From NCBI GenBank assembly GCA_025351645.1, contig JANXVN010000112.1, positions 1-39,718 of the forward strand: a DNA stretch of 39,718 nucleotides, given 5' to 3'. Positions 32,693 through 39,718 of the stretch are shown piece after piece. The notes beneath the pieces are model-generated. The model saw only the letters and a list, made by a program, of their open reading frames with translations. It was not told the DNA's origin and did not search any database. The translations under genes and the position numbers were made by a program. The stretch's first letter is position 1, and every line of letters begins with the position of its first letter. This DNA comes from Ferruginibacter sp. (lineage in GTDB: Bacteria; Bacteroidota; Bacteroidia; Chitinophagales; Chitinophagaceae).

Positions 32693-32917
32693 ATGAAAGT
32701 TGTCGCTAACTGCATTAAAAAATATCTTTTCGTGCCCCAAAAAAAAATGAAAAGTAAAATAAGCCAATGCCTGCAAATGTTAAACAAATATAATTATTTA
32801 CCGCCCCAAAACAGTTTTATAAACATCTTATCTGAAATTAAAAAAAGAGCAAATAGTCCAATATCCATACAACCAACATCCAATATCATTAAGTTTGATA
32901 GCAGCCAGATACCATAG
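32693..32917 (+). CDS. Possible 74-residue protein, weak
   Basis: An ATG frame beginning MKVVANCIKKYLFVPQKKMK and ending FDSSQIP. It is basic and Asn/Ser-rich, with no signal peptide, membrane segment or known motif. A promoter-like box lies 80 bases upstream and a small hairpin follows the stop. There is no clear ribosome-binding site. It may be a lineage-specific small protein or chance in AT-rich DNA. Confidence 0.3.
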   Translation: MKVVANCIKKYLFVPQKKMKSKISQCLQMLNKYNYLPPQNSFINILSEIKKRANSPISIQPTSNIIKFDSSQIP

Positions 32918-32972
32918 CTGCCAACCTTTGTAAAGGTTAACACTAACTACTAAAACCACAAGAAAGAAAGCG

Positions 32973-33023
32973 ATGAAAATAATTTTAGTAGGGCTTTATG
33001 ATTGTCCTTCTAGTATTGGCTGA
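32973..33023 (+). CDS. Possible 16-residue leader peptide
   Basis: ATG at 32973, TGA at 33021-33023, encoding MKIILVGLYDCPSSIG. A purine-rich AGAAAGAAAG lies just before the ATG. The ribosome site and start codon lie in the loop between CTACTAAAA (32947-32955) and TTTTAGTAG (32983-32991). The peptide resembles the start of a response regulator (compare MLKILIVEDCP of the adjacent LytTR gene), so it may be a decayed gene end. Coding status unproven. Confidence 0.2.
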   Translation: MKIILVGLYDCPSSIG

Positions 33024-33127
33024 TAACCTCATCGTACAACGCACACCTTTCAAATCCGCACTTTATTAGGTTTCTTTATAAGTAGGTCCCTACAATTTAG
33101 AAATATTTTTTATCACAAGAATGCCTT

Positions 33128-33183
33128 GCAATTCCTTACAATAAAACCCTTGCGCATGCAGGGGTTTTATTGTAAGGAATTGC
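33128..33183. repeat. Hairpin with a 26-bp stem and one mismatch
   Basis: GCAATTCCTTACAATAAAAC then CCTTGC (33128-33153), loop GCAT, and its complement (33158-33183), with only one mispaired position. It lies about 75 bases beyond the yidD stop on the minus strand. It is far longer than normal terminators in this window and lacks a T-run directly after the stem. Confidence 0.85.
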
Positions 33184-33258
33184 TAAACAATTGCATCACT
33201 TTCAGCAGTTTGTAAACTAAAATATAGCTTTCGTTTTTTTGTGAAATTTGATAGTTGT

Positions 33259-33489
33259 TTAAGGCACCGGATTGTGCCCATGCCCACCCCAGGGGTTGCA
33301 GCTTATAATTCTTTTACCCGTAAGCCATAAGCCTTTTATAGGCCCATATTTTTTTAAGGCCTCAATGCCATATTGTGAGCAGGTAGGGGTGTAGCGGCAC
33401 TTGCTACCCAACCAGGGAGAAATAATTAACTGGTACAGCCGTATTAAAGCAATAAAAGGAAAATTAACTATTTGCCGTACTGTTTTCAT
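33259..33489 (-). CDS. yidD: Membrane protein insertion efficiency factor YidD
   Basis: 76 residues. The family pattern is complete: an amphipathic N-terminus ([19 protein letters not shown]), the [15 protein letters not shown] motif with its conserved Cys, then [19 protein letters not shown]. YidD is a small protein at the inner membrane that assists YidC-dependent insertion. It overlaps the 3' end of rnpA by 26 bases, so translation is probably coupled. In most bacteria it sits in rpmH-rnpA-yidD-yidC; yidC is not next to it here. Confidence 0.95.
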   Translation of the reverse strand: MKTVRQIVNFPFIALIRLYQLIISPWLGSKCRYTPTCSQYGIEALKKYGPIKGLWLTGKRIISCNPWGGHGHNPVP

Positions 33490-33877
33490 TTGTTATTTTT
33501 TGCAGCCTTTCTATCACGGCTATTATTTTTTCTGCCACCAATGCGTAAAAGGGTATTTCTTTTCCAACATAAATAATAAAAATTGCAGTGTGTTTATTGT
33601 TGAGCTCAAGGCTTTTTTGCAGGGTGTTTTTGTGCAGGCGATACGCTTCTTTCATCAACCGGCGTACCCTGTTCCTATCAACGGCTTTTTTAAAATATTT
33701 GGTGCTTACGGTAAAGCCTGCCTGTAAAGGAGCTGCTTGCATCGGCTGGTATTTCCATACTACCCTAAAAGGAAAAATAGAAAACGATTTCCCTTCTTTA
33801 AACAATTGGTCAATTACCTTCCGGCTTTTTAGGCGCTCTTCTTTACCAAGTGTGTATCGTATTTTTTTTTCCAACAT
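33464..33877 (-). CDS. rnpA: Ribonuclease P protein component
   Basis: 137 residues, slightly longer than E. coli RnpA (119). It is the protein subunit that helps the RNase P RNA cut tRNA 5' leaders. The conserved RNR signature [19 protein letters not shown] lies at about residues 67-85, after the [19 protein letters not shown] start and the central [11 protein letters not shown] strand. It is preceded by a terminator-like hairpin after rpmH, so part of its expression may depend on read-through. Overlaps yidD by 26 bases. Confidence 0.95.
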   Translation of the reverse strand: MLEKKIRYTLGKEERLKSRKVIDQLFKEGKSFSIFPFRVVWKYQPMQAAPLQAGFTVSTKYFKKAVDRNRVRRLMKEAYRLHKNTLQKSLELNNKHTAIFIIYVGKEIPFYALVAEKIIAVIERLQKITNENSTANS

Positions 33878-33887
33878 AACAAAAATA

Positions 33888-33914
33888 AAAAAAGCCTTCC
33901 AAAAGGAAAGCTTA
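33888..33914 (-). terminator. Terminator/attenuator between rpmH and rnpA
   Basis: On the minus strand AAGCTTTCC-TTTT-GGAAGGCTT forms a 9-bp stem with one G-T pair, followed by seven T. It would set the high rpmH to low rnpA ratio. Confidence 0.8.
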
Positions 33915-33951
33915 TATTTTAATGCTCTAAGTCTATTAACAGACAGAGGGG

Positions 33952-34119
33952 CTATTTTTTTCCGAAACGTTCGTCAGACACGGTTAATTTAGCACGTCCC
34001 TTTTTACGGCGGCTGGCTAATACCTTACGGCCATTAGCAGTCTGCATGCGTTGACGAAATCCATGAACATGTTTTCTTCTGCGTACATGTGGTTGGTATG
34101 TTCTTTTTTTACCTGGCAT
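33952..34119 (-). CDS. rpmH: 50S ribosomal protein L34
   Basis: 55 residues read from the ATG at 34119 to TAG at 33952. The start [20 protein letters not shown] and the core [25 protein letters not shown] (split here) match L34, a basic component of the large ribosomal subunit. It has a short C-terminal tail, SDERFGKK, beyond the E. coli protein (46 residues), as usual in Bacteroidota. The next downstream genes are rnpA and yidD, the classic order. Upstream, TACCTTCG (34213-34220, minus strand) may be its -7 box. Confidence 0.96.
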   Translation of the reverse strand: MPGKKRTYQPHVRRRKHVHGFRQRMQTANGRKVLASRRKKGRAKLTVSDERFGKK

Positions 34120-34212
34120 TTTATTAAGTTTTTCCTTTTACAAATATTATTTACTAAAACATTTTAATCTACATTCATCAGGGCACCATCCCTGCTGCTT
34201 GTGAAAGGACGG

Positions 34213-34220
34213 CGAAGGTA
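34213..34220 (-). promoter_or_regulatory. Possible -7 box for rpmH
   Basis: TACCTTCG on the minus strand, one base off TAnnTTTG, about 93 bases before the rpmH ATG. No -33 box is clear. Confidence 0.35.
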
Positions 34221-34263
34221 AGGGAATTTTTGTTATTGGAGATTGATGGCACACTATTTATTT

Positions 34264-35088
34264 TCAACCTAACATTAAATGTTTAGCTTCTACATTTTTG
34301 CCATAAAAAATAGATGCTTTTTGGTTAAAGCCTGCCACAGCATCGGTTGTATAAAAAGTTGACAATCCATCTTTTGTGCATTTCTGGTCAATTGCAGTAT
34401 GCCTGTTTAAGTAACCTGCTAAACTATCAGCCACAATTTTACCTTGAGATAAAATGGTAAATCCTGCTGGTAAGTATGCTTTTATTTTATCCAAAAGCAA
34501 AGGGTAATGCGTACAGGCCAACAAAAGAGTATCAATATCTTTTGATTGTAATAAAATTTCATCCAGGTACTTTTTTATAAAGTAATCGGCTCCATCATTA
34601 TTGTGTTCATTATTTTCTACCAGTGGTACCCACATTGGGCAAGCCTGCTGGTAAACTTTTACATTTGGAAAAAACTTTTCAATTTCTATTGGGTAAGATA
34701 ATGAGCTTACTGTGCCCGCAGTACCTAGCACACCAACAATATTAGTATGTGTGTAATTACCAATAATTTCAGATGTAGGCCTAATAACACCTAGCACCCG
34801 TTTTGATGGATCTATTTTTGGTAGATTTATTTGCTGTATGCTGCGCAAAGCCTTTGCAGATGCTGTGTTGCAGGCAAGTACCACCAACGGGCACCCTTGC
34901 TTAAAAAACCATTCTACGCATTGTAAAGTGTATTGGTAAATAGTGTTAAAGCTCCGTGGCCCATAAGGGGCCCTTGCGTTGTCGCCTAAATAAATATAAT
35001 CGTACGCTGGTAGCCTGGCTGTTATTTCTTTTAAAACGGTCAAGCCGCCATAACCGCTATCAAATACGCCAATGGGCCCTTTTGTCAT
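34264..35088 (-). CDS. murI: Glutamate racemase
   Basis: 274 residues. It makes D-glutamate for peptidoglycan in the cytoplasm. The racemase motifs are complete: GVFDSGYGGLTVL (Asp10, Ser11), the first catalytic Cys73 in LACNTASAKA, GTAGTVSS, and the second catalytic Cys192 with His194 in LLLACTHYPLL. Length is normal. The -7 box lies only four bases before the ATG, so a leaderless message is likely; a terminator separates it from the skp gene upstream, so murI is independently transcribed in spite of the shared strand. Confidence 0.97.
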   Translation of the reverse strand: MTKGPIGVFDSGYGGLTVLKEITARLPAYDYIYLGDNARAPYGPRSFNTIYQYTLQCVEWFFKQGCPLVVLACNTASAKALRSIQQINLPKIDPSKRVLGVIRPTSEIIGNYTHTNIVGVLGTAGTVSSLSYPIEIEKFFPNVKVYQQACPMWVPLVENNEHNNDGADYFIKKYLDEILLQSKDIDTLLLACTHYPLLLDKIKAYLPAGFTILSQGKIVADSLAGYLNRHTAIDQKCTKDGLSTFYTTDAVAGFNQKASIFYGKNVEAKHLMLG

Positions 35089-35092
35089 GTAT

Positions 35093-35100
35093 CAAAAATA
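35093..35100 (-). promoter_or_regulatory. -7 box for murI, nearly touching the ATG
   Basis: TATTTTTG on the minus strand, a full TAnnTTTG match, four bases before the ATG at 35088. The transcription start should fall on or beside the start codon. Confidence 0.5.
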
Positions 35101-35101
35101 A

Positions 35102-35131
35102 GAAAGCCATCCCGTTTGTAAGGGATGGCTT
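35102..35131 (-). terminator. Terminator after the second skp gene
   Basis: On the minus strand AAGCCATCCC / GGGATGGCTT, a 10-bp perfect stem with an 8-base loop, then a T-rich tail (TCTTATTTTT) that overlaps the murI -7 box. It lies 18 bases past the skp-like stop. Confidence 0.85.
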
Positions 35132-35148
35132 ATATAAATTTTAAAAAA

Positions 35149-35724
35149 CTATTGTTTTGGTTTAGCTGCTCCTGCGCCGCTTGGTACTCTTGCTGCGCCT
35201 GGTACTTTTGGTGGTGCATCTTTAATGTTCAGCTTCTTTTTAACTAAAGCTAAAACATCATCTCCTGGAGGGCCAACTATTACACTATTTTGGTCTAAAA
35301 CGTAAGAGTAAGCATTTTCTTTAGCTACAACTTTAATTGTTTCTAAAGCTTTGTTACGGATAGGCACCAATAACTCTTGTTGTTTTTCCTGTAATTTCTG
35401 TTGCATTACTTCTCTCCAGCCATTTAATTTTTGGTAAAGCTCAATCATTGCTGTCCTCCTTAATTCTTTTGCCGCTGGCGATAATTTAGCAGAATCTTTT
35501 GCGAAAAGGCTATCTTTTTCATAAAATTCTGTTTGGTAATCGTTGCCCTGTTGTTGCAAAGCAGTCTGGTACTCTTGCAACTGGGTGGTTGCTTTTTCAG
35601 CTTCCGGCATTGCCCCAATTAATTCTTCGGTGTTAATGTAGCCGATCTTCGTCTGTGAAAAAGCTGTACCCGTCAATCCTAAAATTGATATACAAAATAC
35701 AACTACTGCGATTAATTTTTTCAT
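35149..35724 (-). CDS. OmpH/Skp-family periplasmic chaperone, second copy
   Basis: 191 residues. Signal peptide at about 1-23 (ending GTAFSQ). The Skp pattern begins at once (KIGYINTEELIGAMPEAEKA) and continues as a long helical hairpin (about 45-120, rich in Gln, Glu and Lys). The short core ends in YSYVLDQNSVIVGPPGDDV. The tail of about 40 residues is rich in Pro and Ala (VPGAARVPSGAGAAKPKQ) and probably unstructured. Skp trimers hold unfolded outer membrane proteins on the way to BamA. Lies 70 bases after the first skp-like gene; the two differ enough to be old duplicates. Confidence 0.93.
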   Translation of the reverse strand: MKKLIAVVVFCISILGLTGTAFSQTKIGYINTEELIGAMPEAEKATTQLQEYQTALQQQGNDYQTEFYEKDSLFAKDSAKLSPAAKELRRTAMIELYQKLNGWREVMQQKLQEKQQELLVPIRNKALETIKVVAKENAYSYVLDQNSVIVGPPGDDVLALVKKKLNIKDAPPKVPGAARVPSGAGAAKPKQ

Positions 35725-35794
35725 TGTTGTGTTTAAATGTTTACTTGTTTAGTTATTGTTTTATTTTTAGTAAGCCCGTGCCAGATAACAAATT

Positions 35795-36304
35795 TTATTT
35801 AACGCCTAAAAATTTTAATACATCGTCGCTCTTATCTAGTTTAGGGTCGGCAAATATAACAGTAATTCCTTCACTTTTATCTAAAATGAAATCATAAGAT
35901 TTATCTACCGCTAATTTTTGTATAGCTACATAAACCTTATCCTGTATGGGTTTTATTAGTTCCTGCCTTTTTTTAAACAGGTCGCCTTCAAATCCAAAAC
36001 GTTTTTTTTGCAGGTCTCTTGTTTCCTTTTCTTTATTGTATAATTCGTCTTCTCTTTTCTTTTTCAAGTCATCAGTAAGCATAACTTGTTCCGCATCATA
36101 ATCCTTATACATTTTATCAAGGTCAGCTTGTTTTTTTTCAATTTCCTGCTGCCATTGTGCGCTAAATTGATCCAGCTTGGTTTGCGATTGCTTATACTCA
36201 GGCAATTTTTGCAAAATATATTTTGAATCAATTACAGCGTACCGTTGTGCAGCTGCCGCAAAAGATAAAAGCAATAAACATACAATCGGTAATAACTTTT
36301 TCAT
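35795..36304 (-). CDS. skp: OmpH/Skp-family periplasmic chaperone, first copy
   Basis: 169 residues from the ATG at 36304; an upstream in-frame ATG at 36328 would put eight residues (MYNEKYLT) before the signal peptide and is unlikely. Signal peptide MKKLLPIVCLLLLSFAAAAQ. Then the family's RYAVIDSKYILQKLPEYK, a charged helical hairpin (about 40-125) and the closing strand YDFILDKSEGITVIFADPKLD with DVLKFLGVK. Periplasmic holdase for outer membrane proteins. It follows bamA by 55 bases on the same strand, matching its job as a client-delivery chaperone. Confidence 0.93.
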   Translation of the reverse strand: MKKLLPIVCLLLLSFAAAAQRYAVIDSKYILQKLPEYKQSQTKLDQFSAQWQQEIEKKQADLDKMYKDYDAEQVMLTDDLKKKREDELYNKEKETRDLQKKRFGFEGDLFKKRQELIKPIQDKVYVAIQKLAVDKSYDFILDKSEGITVIFADPKLDKSDDVLKFLGVK

Positions 36305-36359
36305 GGTTAAGTATTTTTCGTTGTACAAATTAAGTGATAAACATTTTAATTAATGAAAA

Positions 36360-39098
36360 TTATTCAGGTTCCTGGCCAAGCATAAAGGTAAACTTAAATG
36401 CACTTTTTATTGGTGTACCAGTTTCTATCCTGTCAATGCCCAAACCATAATCAAAACCAAGCAAACCAAACATCGGTAAAAAGAACCGCATTCCTACACC
36501 CACAGATCGGCGTAATTTAAAAGGGTTATAACTTTTAAAATCGTACCATCCGTTAGCTGCTTCAAAAAATGCCAGCCCGTAAATGGTGCTGCTTGGGTTA
36601 GTGCTAAAAGGATACCTTAATTCTACCGTATATTTATTAAAGATGGTAAAAAATTGTGATGGGGTCACATTTTCAGGATTAATTTTTGGGTTTGAATTAG
36701 AGTACACCGGATACCCCCTATGCGCTATAATATCATAACCTAAAATTGCGAAGTTGTTGCTAAGCCCTGCATCGCCTAATTGAAAACGTTCAAAAGGGGA
36801 TATCTGTAATTTATTGCTATACCTGCCAATAAAACCATACTTAGCAGCTACTTTTAAAATAAACTGTTGGTTTTTATCTGCGCCACGTGCCAGGCCCAAC
36901 GGAACATAGTATTCGCCATTTAAGCGCCATTTATGAAACTCCGGCAACCTGTATGGGTTGGCATCCGTAGGCTTAATGCCTAAAGCTGAATAAGGCAATG
37001 TAAACTGGCCGCTTACTAAAAAGTTAGAACCACCCGTTGGAAAGATTGGGTTACCCTGGGTAGCGCTGCGTGCAAGGGCGAGCTTTACACTAATATTGGT
37101 AGAAGTACCGTTACGGATACCCTGAAAGATATTGGCATAGTTCCTTAGCTTGTACTGCTGTACGTTAAAAGATGTAATTAAAGAGGTATAATCATCCGGC
37201 CATTTTAATTGTTTGCCCAATGATACGCCAAAGCCAATAGTTTTTAAATAAGAAGTATCTCCGCAAGCTTTACAATATTGCCCATAATTATTGTAGGCAT
37301 TTGCATACTTTGTACTAAATATACTAACAGAAAATGAGTTGCGTTTTTTGCCCCCAAGCCATGGTTCAGTAAATGATAAATTATAAGACCTGTAAGCACG
37401 GCCGTTAGATTGTATCCTTGCGCTTAATTTTTGGCCGCTACCGGATGGCAATGGATCCCAGGTTTTTTTATTGAAAATATTATTGATAGAAAAATTATTG
37501 AAAGTAATGCCCAACGTACCTGTTAAGCCGATGCCACCACCAAAGCCAGCAGACAGCTCTAATTGGTCATTCGATTTTTCTTCAACTCCCCAACTAATAT
37601 CTACTGTTCCATTTTCCTGGTTAGGCACTACGTTGGGTGTAATTTTTTCAGGATTAAAAAAGCCTAACTGGCCAAGCTCCCTTTGTGTACGGATGATATC
37701 TGTACGGCTAAACTTTTCTCCGGGTACTGTCCTTAATTCGCGGCGTACAACGTAATCTTTAGTCTTTTCGTTGCCCGAAATTTCAACTTTGCCGATAGTA
37801 GCCTGTGGGCCTTCCTGCATACGTACCTCAAAGTTGATGGTATCGTTGTACACAGAGGTTTCAATAGGGTCTATCCTAAAAAACAAGTAACCATCATCCA
37901 TGTAAAGACTGCTAATATCGGCGCTGCCATCTGCAGACATCTGTTTGCCTAAACGTTTATTTAATAATTCACCATTATAAATATCTCCTTTGCGGATGCC
38001 CAATAACAAATTTAATATGGAATCTGAATATTTTGTATTGCCTCTCCATAAAATATTACCAAAATAATACTTATGGCCTTCCGCTACTTTTACGTATAAA
38101 TCAAGGTTGCCCTGTGTATTAGCTACCTCTTTATGGCCTGCAATTACAGCATCCCTAAAACCTTGCGAGTTATAATACGACAATACGCTTTCCCTGTCTT
38201 CATCGTATTTAACGGGGTTATATTTTGAAGAGCTGAATAGTTTAAACCGAAAGTAAGGGTCAACAAAGTCTTTAGTTTCTGTAATAGATAAATAACCATA
38301 TTCCCTTAAATATTTTTTAAAAGATACTACAGTACTGGTATCACCATAAGGGCTGGTACTTTTTGGAGGATGTAAAGTAAGCCTTGTCATCTCGTGCGTA
38401 CCCTTCATTTGCTTTTTTAGCTTAAGCCCGTTAATGTTTTCGTTTCCAGAAAAGTTTATGGAATTTACTTTTATTTTATTGCCTTTATTGATATTAAAAG
38501 TTAAGCTTACAGAGTTTGCGGCTGTCGCCGATTTATCTTCCCTAACACTAACCTTTACGTTACGGAATCCTTTATCTGCATAAAATTTGTGTATGGCATC
38601 GTTGGCAGTCATTTTCATATTATCTGTTACCACCCTATCTTTAACCAGCCCGCTTTTTGTAGCCAAGTCATCTTTTTCTCCTTTTTTTATGCCCAAAAAC
38701 CTGAAATCTGATAAACGTGGCCTTTCGGTAATGGCAATTTCTATGTAAAGTTGCTTATTTATTAATTTGGTGAAAAATATTTCAACGTCAGCAATTAAGT
38801 TTTGCTTCCAAAGCTTATTAATGGCTTTGCTAAACGCATCCGAGCCTGGTAATTGTACTTTATCGCCCACAGCAAGCCCAGAAATAGAAATTATAAGGTT
38901 TGCATCAAAACCTTTATTACCTGCTACAGTTATACCGCCAATTATGTATTCTTTTGGCGTCTTTGAATTAAAGATGTCAACCAATTCAGGGTTGATAGAT
39001 ACTGGTTTAGTTGTATCAGCAGCTATTTGTGCAACCACTGTGTTGCTAACAATAAGGGTAACTAGTATTAATAGAAAGTTCTGGTAAATCCTGTGCAT
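36360..39098 (-). CDS. bamA: Outer membrane protein assembly factor BamA
   Basis: 912 residues. Signal peptide at 1-24. POTRA domains run from about 48 to 520; the ITVAGNKGFDANLIISISG start of the first and IGKVEISGNEKTKDYVVRREL near 440 are typical. A 16-strand beta barrel fills about 530-912, with GFGGGIGLTGTLGITFNN near its start, the lid-loop GDAGLSNNFAILGYD region and a C-terminal strand ending FTFMLGQEPE. BamA folds outer membrane proteins into the outer membrane. An extracellular loop has a CxxC pair (Cys609, Cys612). Slightly longer than E. coli BamA (810). First gene of bamA-skp-skp; uppS is 213 bases upstream. Confidence 0.97.
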   Translation of the reverse strand: MHRIYQNFLLILVTLIVSNTVVAQIAADTTKPVSINPELVDIFNSKTPKEYIIGGITVAGNKGFDANLIISISGLAVGDKVQLPGSDAFSKAINKLWKQNLIADVEIFFTKLINKQLYIEIAITERPRLSDFRFLGIKKGEKDDLATKSGLVKDRVVTDNMKMTANDAIHKFYADKGFRNVKVSVREDKSATAANSVSLTFNINKGNKIKVNSINFSGNENINGLKLKKQMKGTHEMTRLTLHPPKSTSPYGDTSTVVSFKKYLREYGYLSITETKDFVDPYFRFKLFSSSKYNPVKYDEDRESVLSYYNSQGFRDAVIAGHKEVANTQGNLDLYVKVAEGHKYYFGNILWRGNTKYSDSILNLLLGIRKGDIYNGELLNKRLGKQMSADGSADISSLYMDDGYLFFRIDPIETSVYNDTINFEVRMQEGPQATIGKVEISGNEKTKDYVVRRELRTVPGEKFSRTDIIRTQRELGQLGFFNPEKITPNVVPNQENGTVDISWGVEEKSNDQLELSAGFGGGIGLTGTLGITFNNFSINNIFNKKTWDPLPSGSGQKLSARIQSNGRAYRSYNLSFTEPWLGGKKRNSFSVSIFSTKYANAYNNYGQYCKACGDTSYLKTIGFGVSLGKQLKWPDDYTSLITSFNVQQYKLRNYANIFQGIRNGTSTNISVKLALARSATQGNPIFPTGGSNFLVSGQFTLPYSALGIKPTDANPYRLPEFHKWRLNGEYYVPLGLARGADKNQQFILKVAAKYGFIGRYSNKLQISPFERFQLGDAGLSNNFAILGYDIIAHRGYPVYSNSNPKINPENVTPSQFFTIFNKYTVELRYPFSTNPSSTIYGLAFFEAANGWYDFKSYNPFKLRRSVGVGMRFFLPMFGLLGFDYGLGIDRIETGTPIKSAFKFTFMLGQEPE

Positions 39099-39311
39099 TA
39101 ATTGGTTTTTTACTAAATGGCAAATTACTTGCTATAATGAAAACTATTTGTTAAACAATGCGCTATCTAAACATCTTATAAAAAGATTTTTGTAAGATGG
39201 CTATAAATAAAGCACAACATGGTTATTAACAATTTCAAACAAGCTACACTTGTTAACTGCCTACGCATTTTAATTAAATAGTTAAAATGTGTAGAAATAA
39301 ATAAGTTAAAA

Positions 39312-39718
39312 CTATATAATGGGTATTTCTTCTTTTATCTGGTCGCCTGTTTTTCCAAACCTGCGTTCCCTGTTTTGAAAATCTATGATAGCTTCATACA
39401 AGTTATCCTTCCTAAAATCTGGCCAGCGTGTATTGGTGAAATATAATTCAGCATAGGCCAATTGATATAATAAAAAGTTACTGATGCGGTATTCGCCACT
39501 GGTGCGTACCATCAGTTCAGGGTCAGGAAATTCACTAGTAGAAAGATATTTTTGCAACGTATCCTGCGTGATGGTTTCAGGTTGTAATGTACCTGCCTTT
39601 ACATCTACGGCAATTTGTTTTACAGCTGCCATCAATTCCCAACGGCTGCTATAGCTTAATGCCATAATAAGGTTAAGCCCTGTATTATTTTTTGTTTCAT
39701 CAAATGCTTCCTTCAATT
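39312..39718 (-). CDS. uppS: Isoprenyl transferase (UPP synthase), 3' part, cut by window edge
   Basis: The C-terminal 134 codons are visible; the gene continues beyond the right edge. The diagnostic motif MVRTSGEYRISNFLLYQLAY, with the Arg and Ser residues that bind pyrophosphate, is present, followed by ELYFTNTRWPDF and the C-terminal FQNRERRFG. The enzyme extends farnesyl diphosphate with cis prenyl units to undecaprenyl diphosphate, the lipid carrier for peptidoglycan. It precedes bamA on the same strand with a 213-base gap, as is common in Bacteroidota. The upstream N-terminal catalytic Asp lies outside the window. Confidence 0.95.
   Translation of the reverse strand, partial: LKEAFDETKNNTGLNLIMALSYSSRWELMAAVKQIAVDVKAGTLQPETITQDTLQKYLSTSEFPDPELMVRTSGEYRISNFLLYQLAYAELYFTNTRWPDFRKDNLYEAIIDFQNRERRFGKTGDQIKEEIPII

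Larger units (their letters stand above)
32448..33258. other. 811-bp gap between the LytTR regulator and yidD
   Basis: No well-supported gene. Present: a full -7 box TAATTTTG at 32604-32611 (plus strand), a weak 74-residue frame (32693-32917), a hairpin AACCTTT-GT-AAAGGTT (32923-32938), a 16-codon frame with a purine-rich ribosome site (32973-33023), and the 26-bp-stem hairpin (33128-33183). Together these could mark an unannotated RNA or small-peptide gene on the plus strand. Confidence 0.5.

Noticed and set aside
39172..39199. CATCTTA/TAAGATG hairpin between uppS and bamA
   Set aside because: Seven-bp stem with a long loop and no T-run; too weak to call.

Overview
The window looks like chromosome of a Bacteroidota bacterium, most likely of the Chitinophagaceae type. 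It is moderately AT-rich. It has the Bacteroidota -7 promoter box (TAnnTTTG) ahead of many genes, a type IX secretion C-terminal sorting domain, a GldH gliding lipoprotein, the uppS...bamA-skp-skp-murI order and the rpmH-rnpA-yidD order. No rRNA, recognisable tRNA, CRISPR array, prophage or transposase gene was seen. Both ends cut genes: dnaB at the left, uppS at the right.

Layout. 1-638: 5' part of dnaB, minus strand. 639-1338: gene-free. 1339-7368: plus-strand translation, division and RNA-decay block (pheT, a coiled-coil protein, zapA, rny, pheS). 7445-13129: a hydrolase, superoxide dismutase, a minimal T9SS-tail protein, tadA, glutathione peroxidase with a membrane protein and an ACT protein, and dusB. 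13237-16326: CPBP protease, cdsA, a 500-base repeat-rich gap, psd and a 51-residue secreted Cys/Lys-rich peptide. 16491-20451: a 53-residue frame ended by a repeat, a YjjG-type HAD phosphatase, an SDR and batD. 20466-24427, minus: an OmpR-type regulator and its kinase, gldH, yicC and a pseudouridine synthase. 24428-28280: a gap, lpxD, a regulatory-domain secreted protein and an epimerase. 28474-32447, minus: an OmpA lipoprotein, a second lipoprotein, a 7TM-PAS kinase and a LytTR regulator. 32448-33258: gap with small possible frames and a 26-bp-stem hairpin. 33259-39718, minus: yidD, rnpA, rpmH, murI, two skp-like genes, bamA and uppS.

How genes work together. pheS and pheT form one enzyme although three genes separate them. 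cdsA and psd are two steps of phosphatidylethanolamine synthesis. bamA and the two Skp-like chaperones build outer membrane proteins; uppS and murI feed peptidoglycan. Two two-component pairs are present.

Most of the window is ordinary core genome. The most unusual signal is a ~94-bp element with 18-20-bp terminal inverted repeats, present three times (3791-3883, 16410-16504, 21211-21304). Two copies have the same end fused in the same frame to the 3' end of the neighbouring gene, so that the element supplies the last codons and the stop. A different 216-bp inverted-repeat element (25944-26159) overlaps the stop codons of two convergent genes. Other repeat families lie at 1075-1157/17519-17577 and 14974-15080. 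Several genes have the -7 box so close to the ATG that leaderless or near-leaderless mRNAs are likely.
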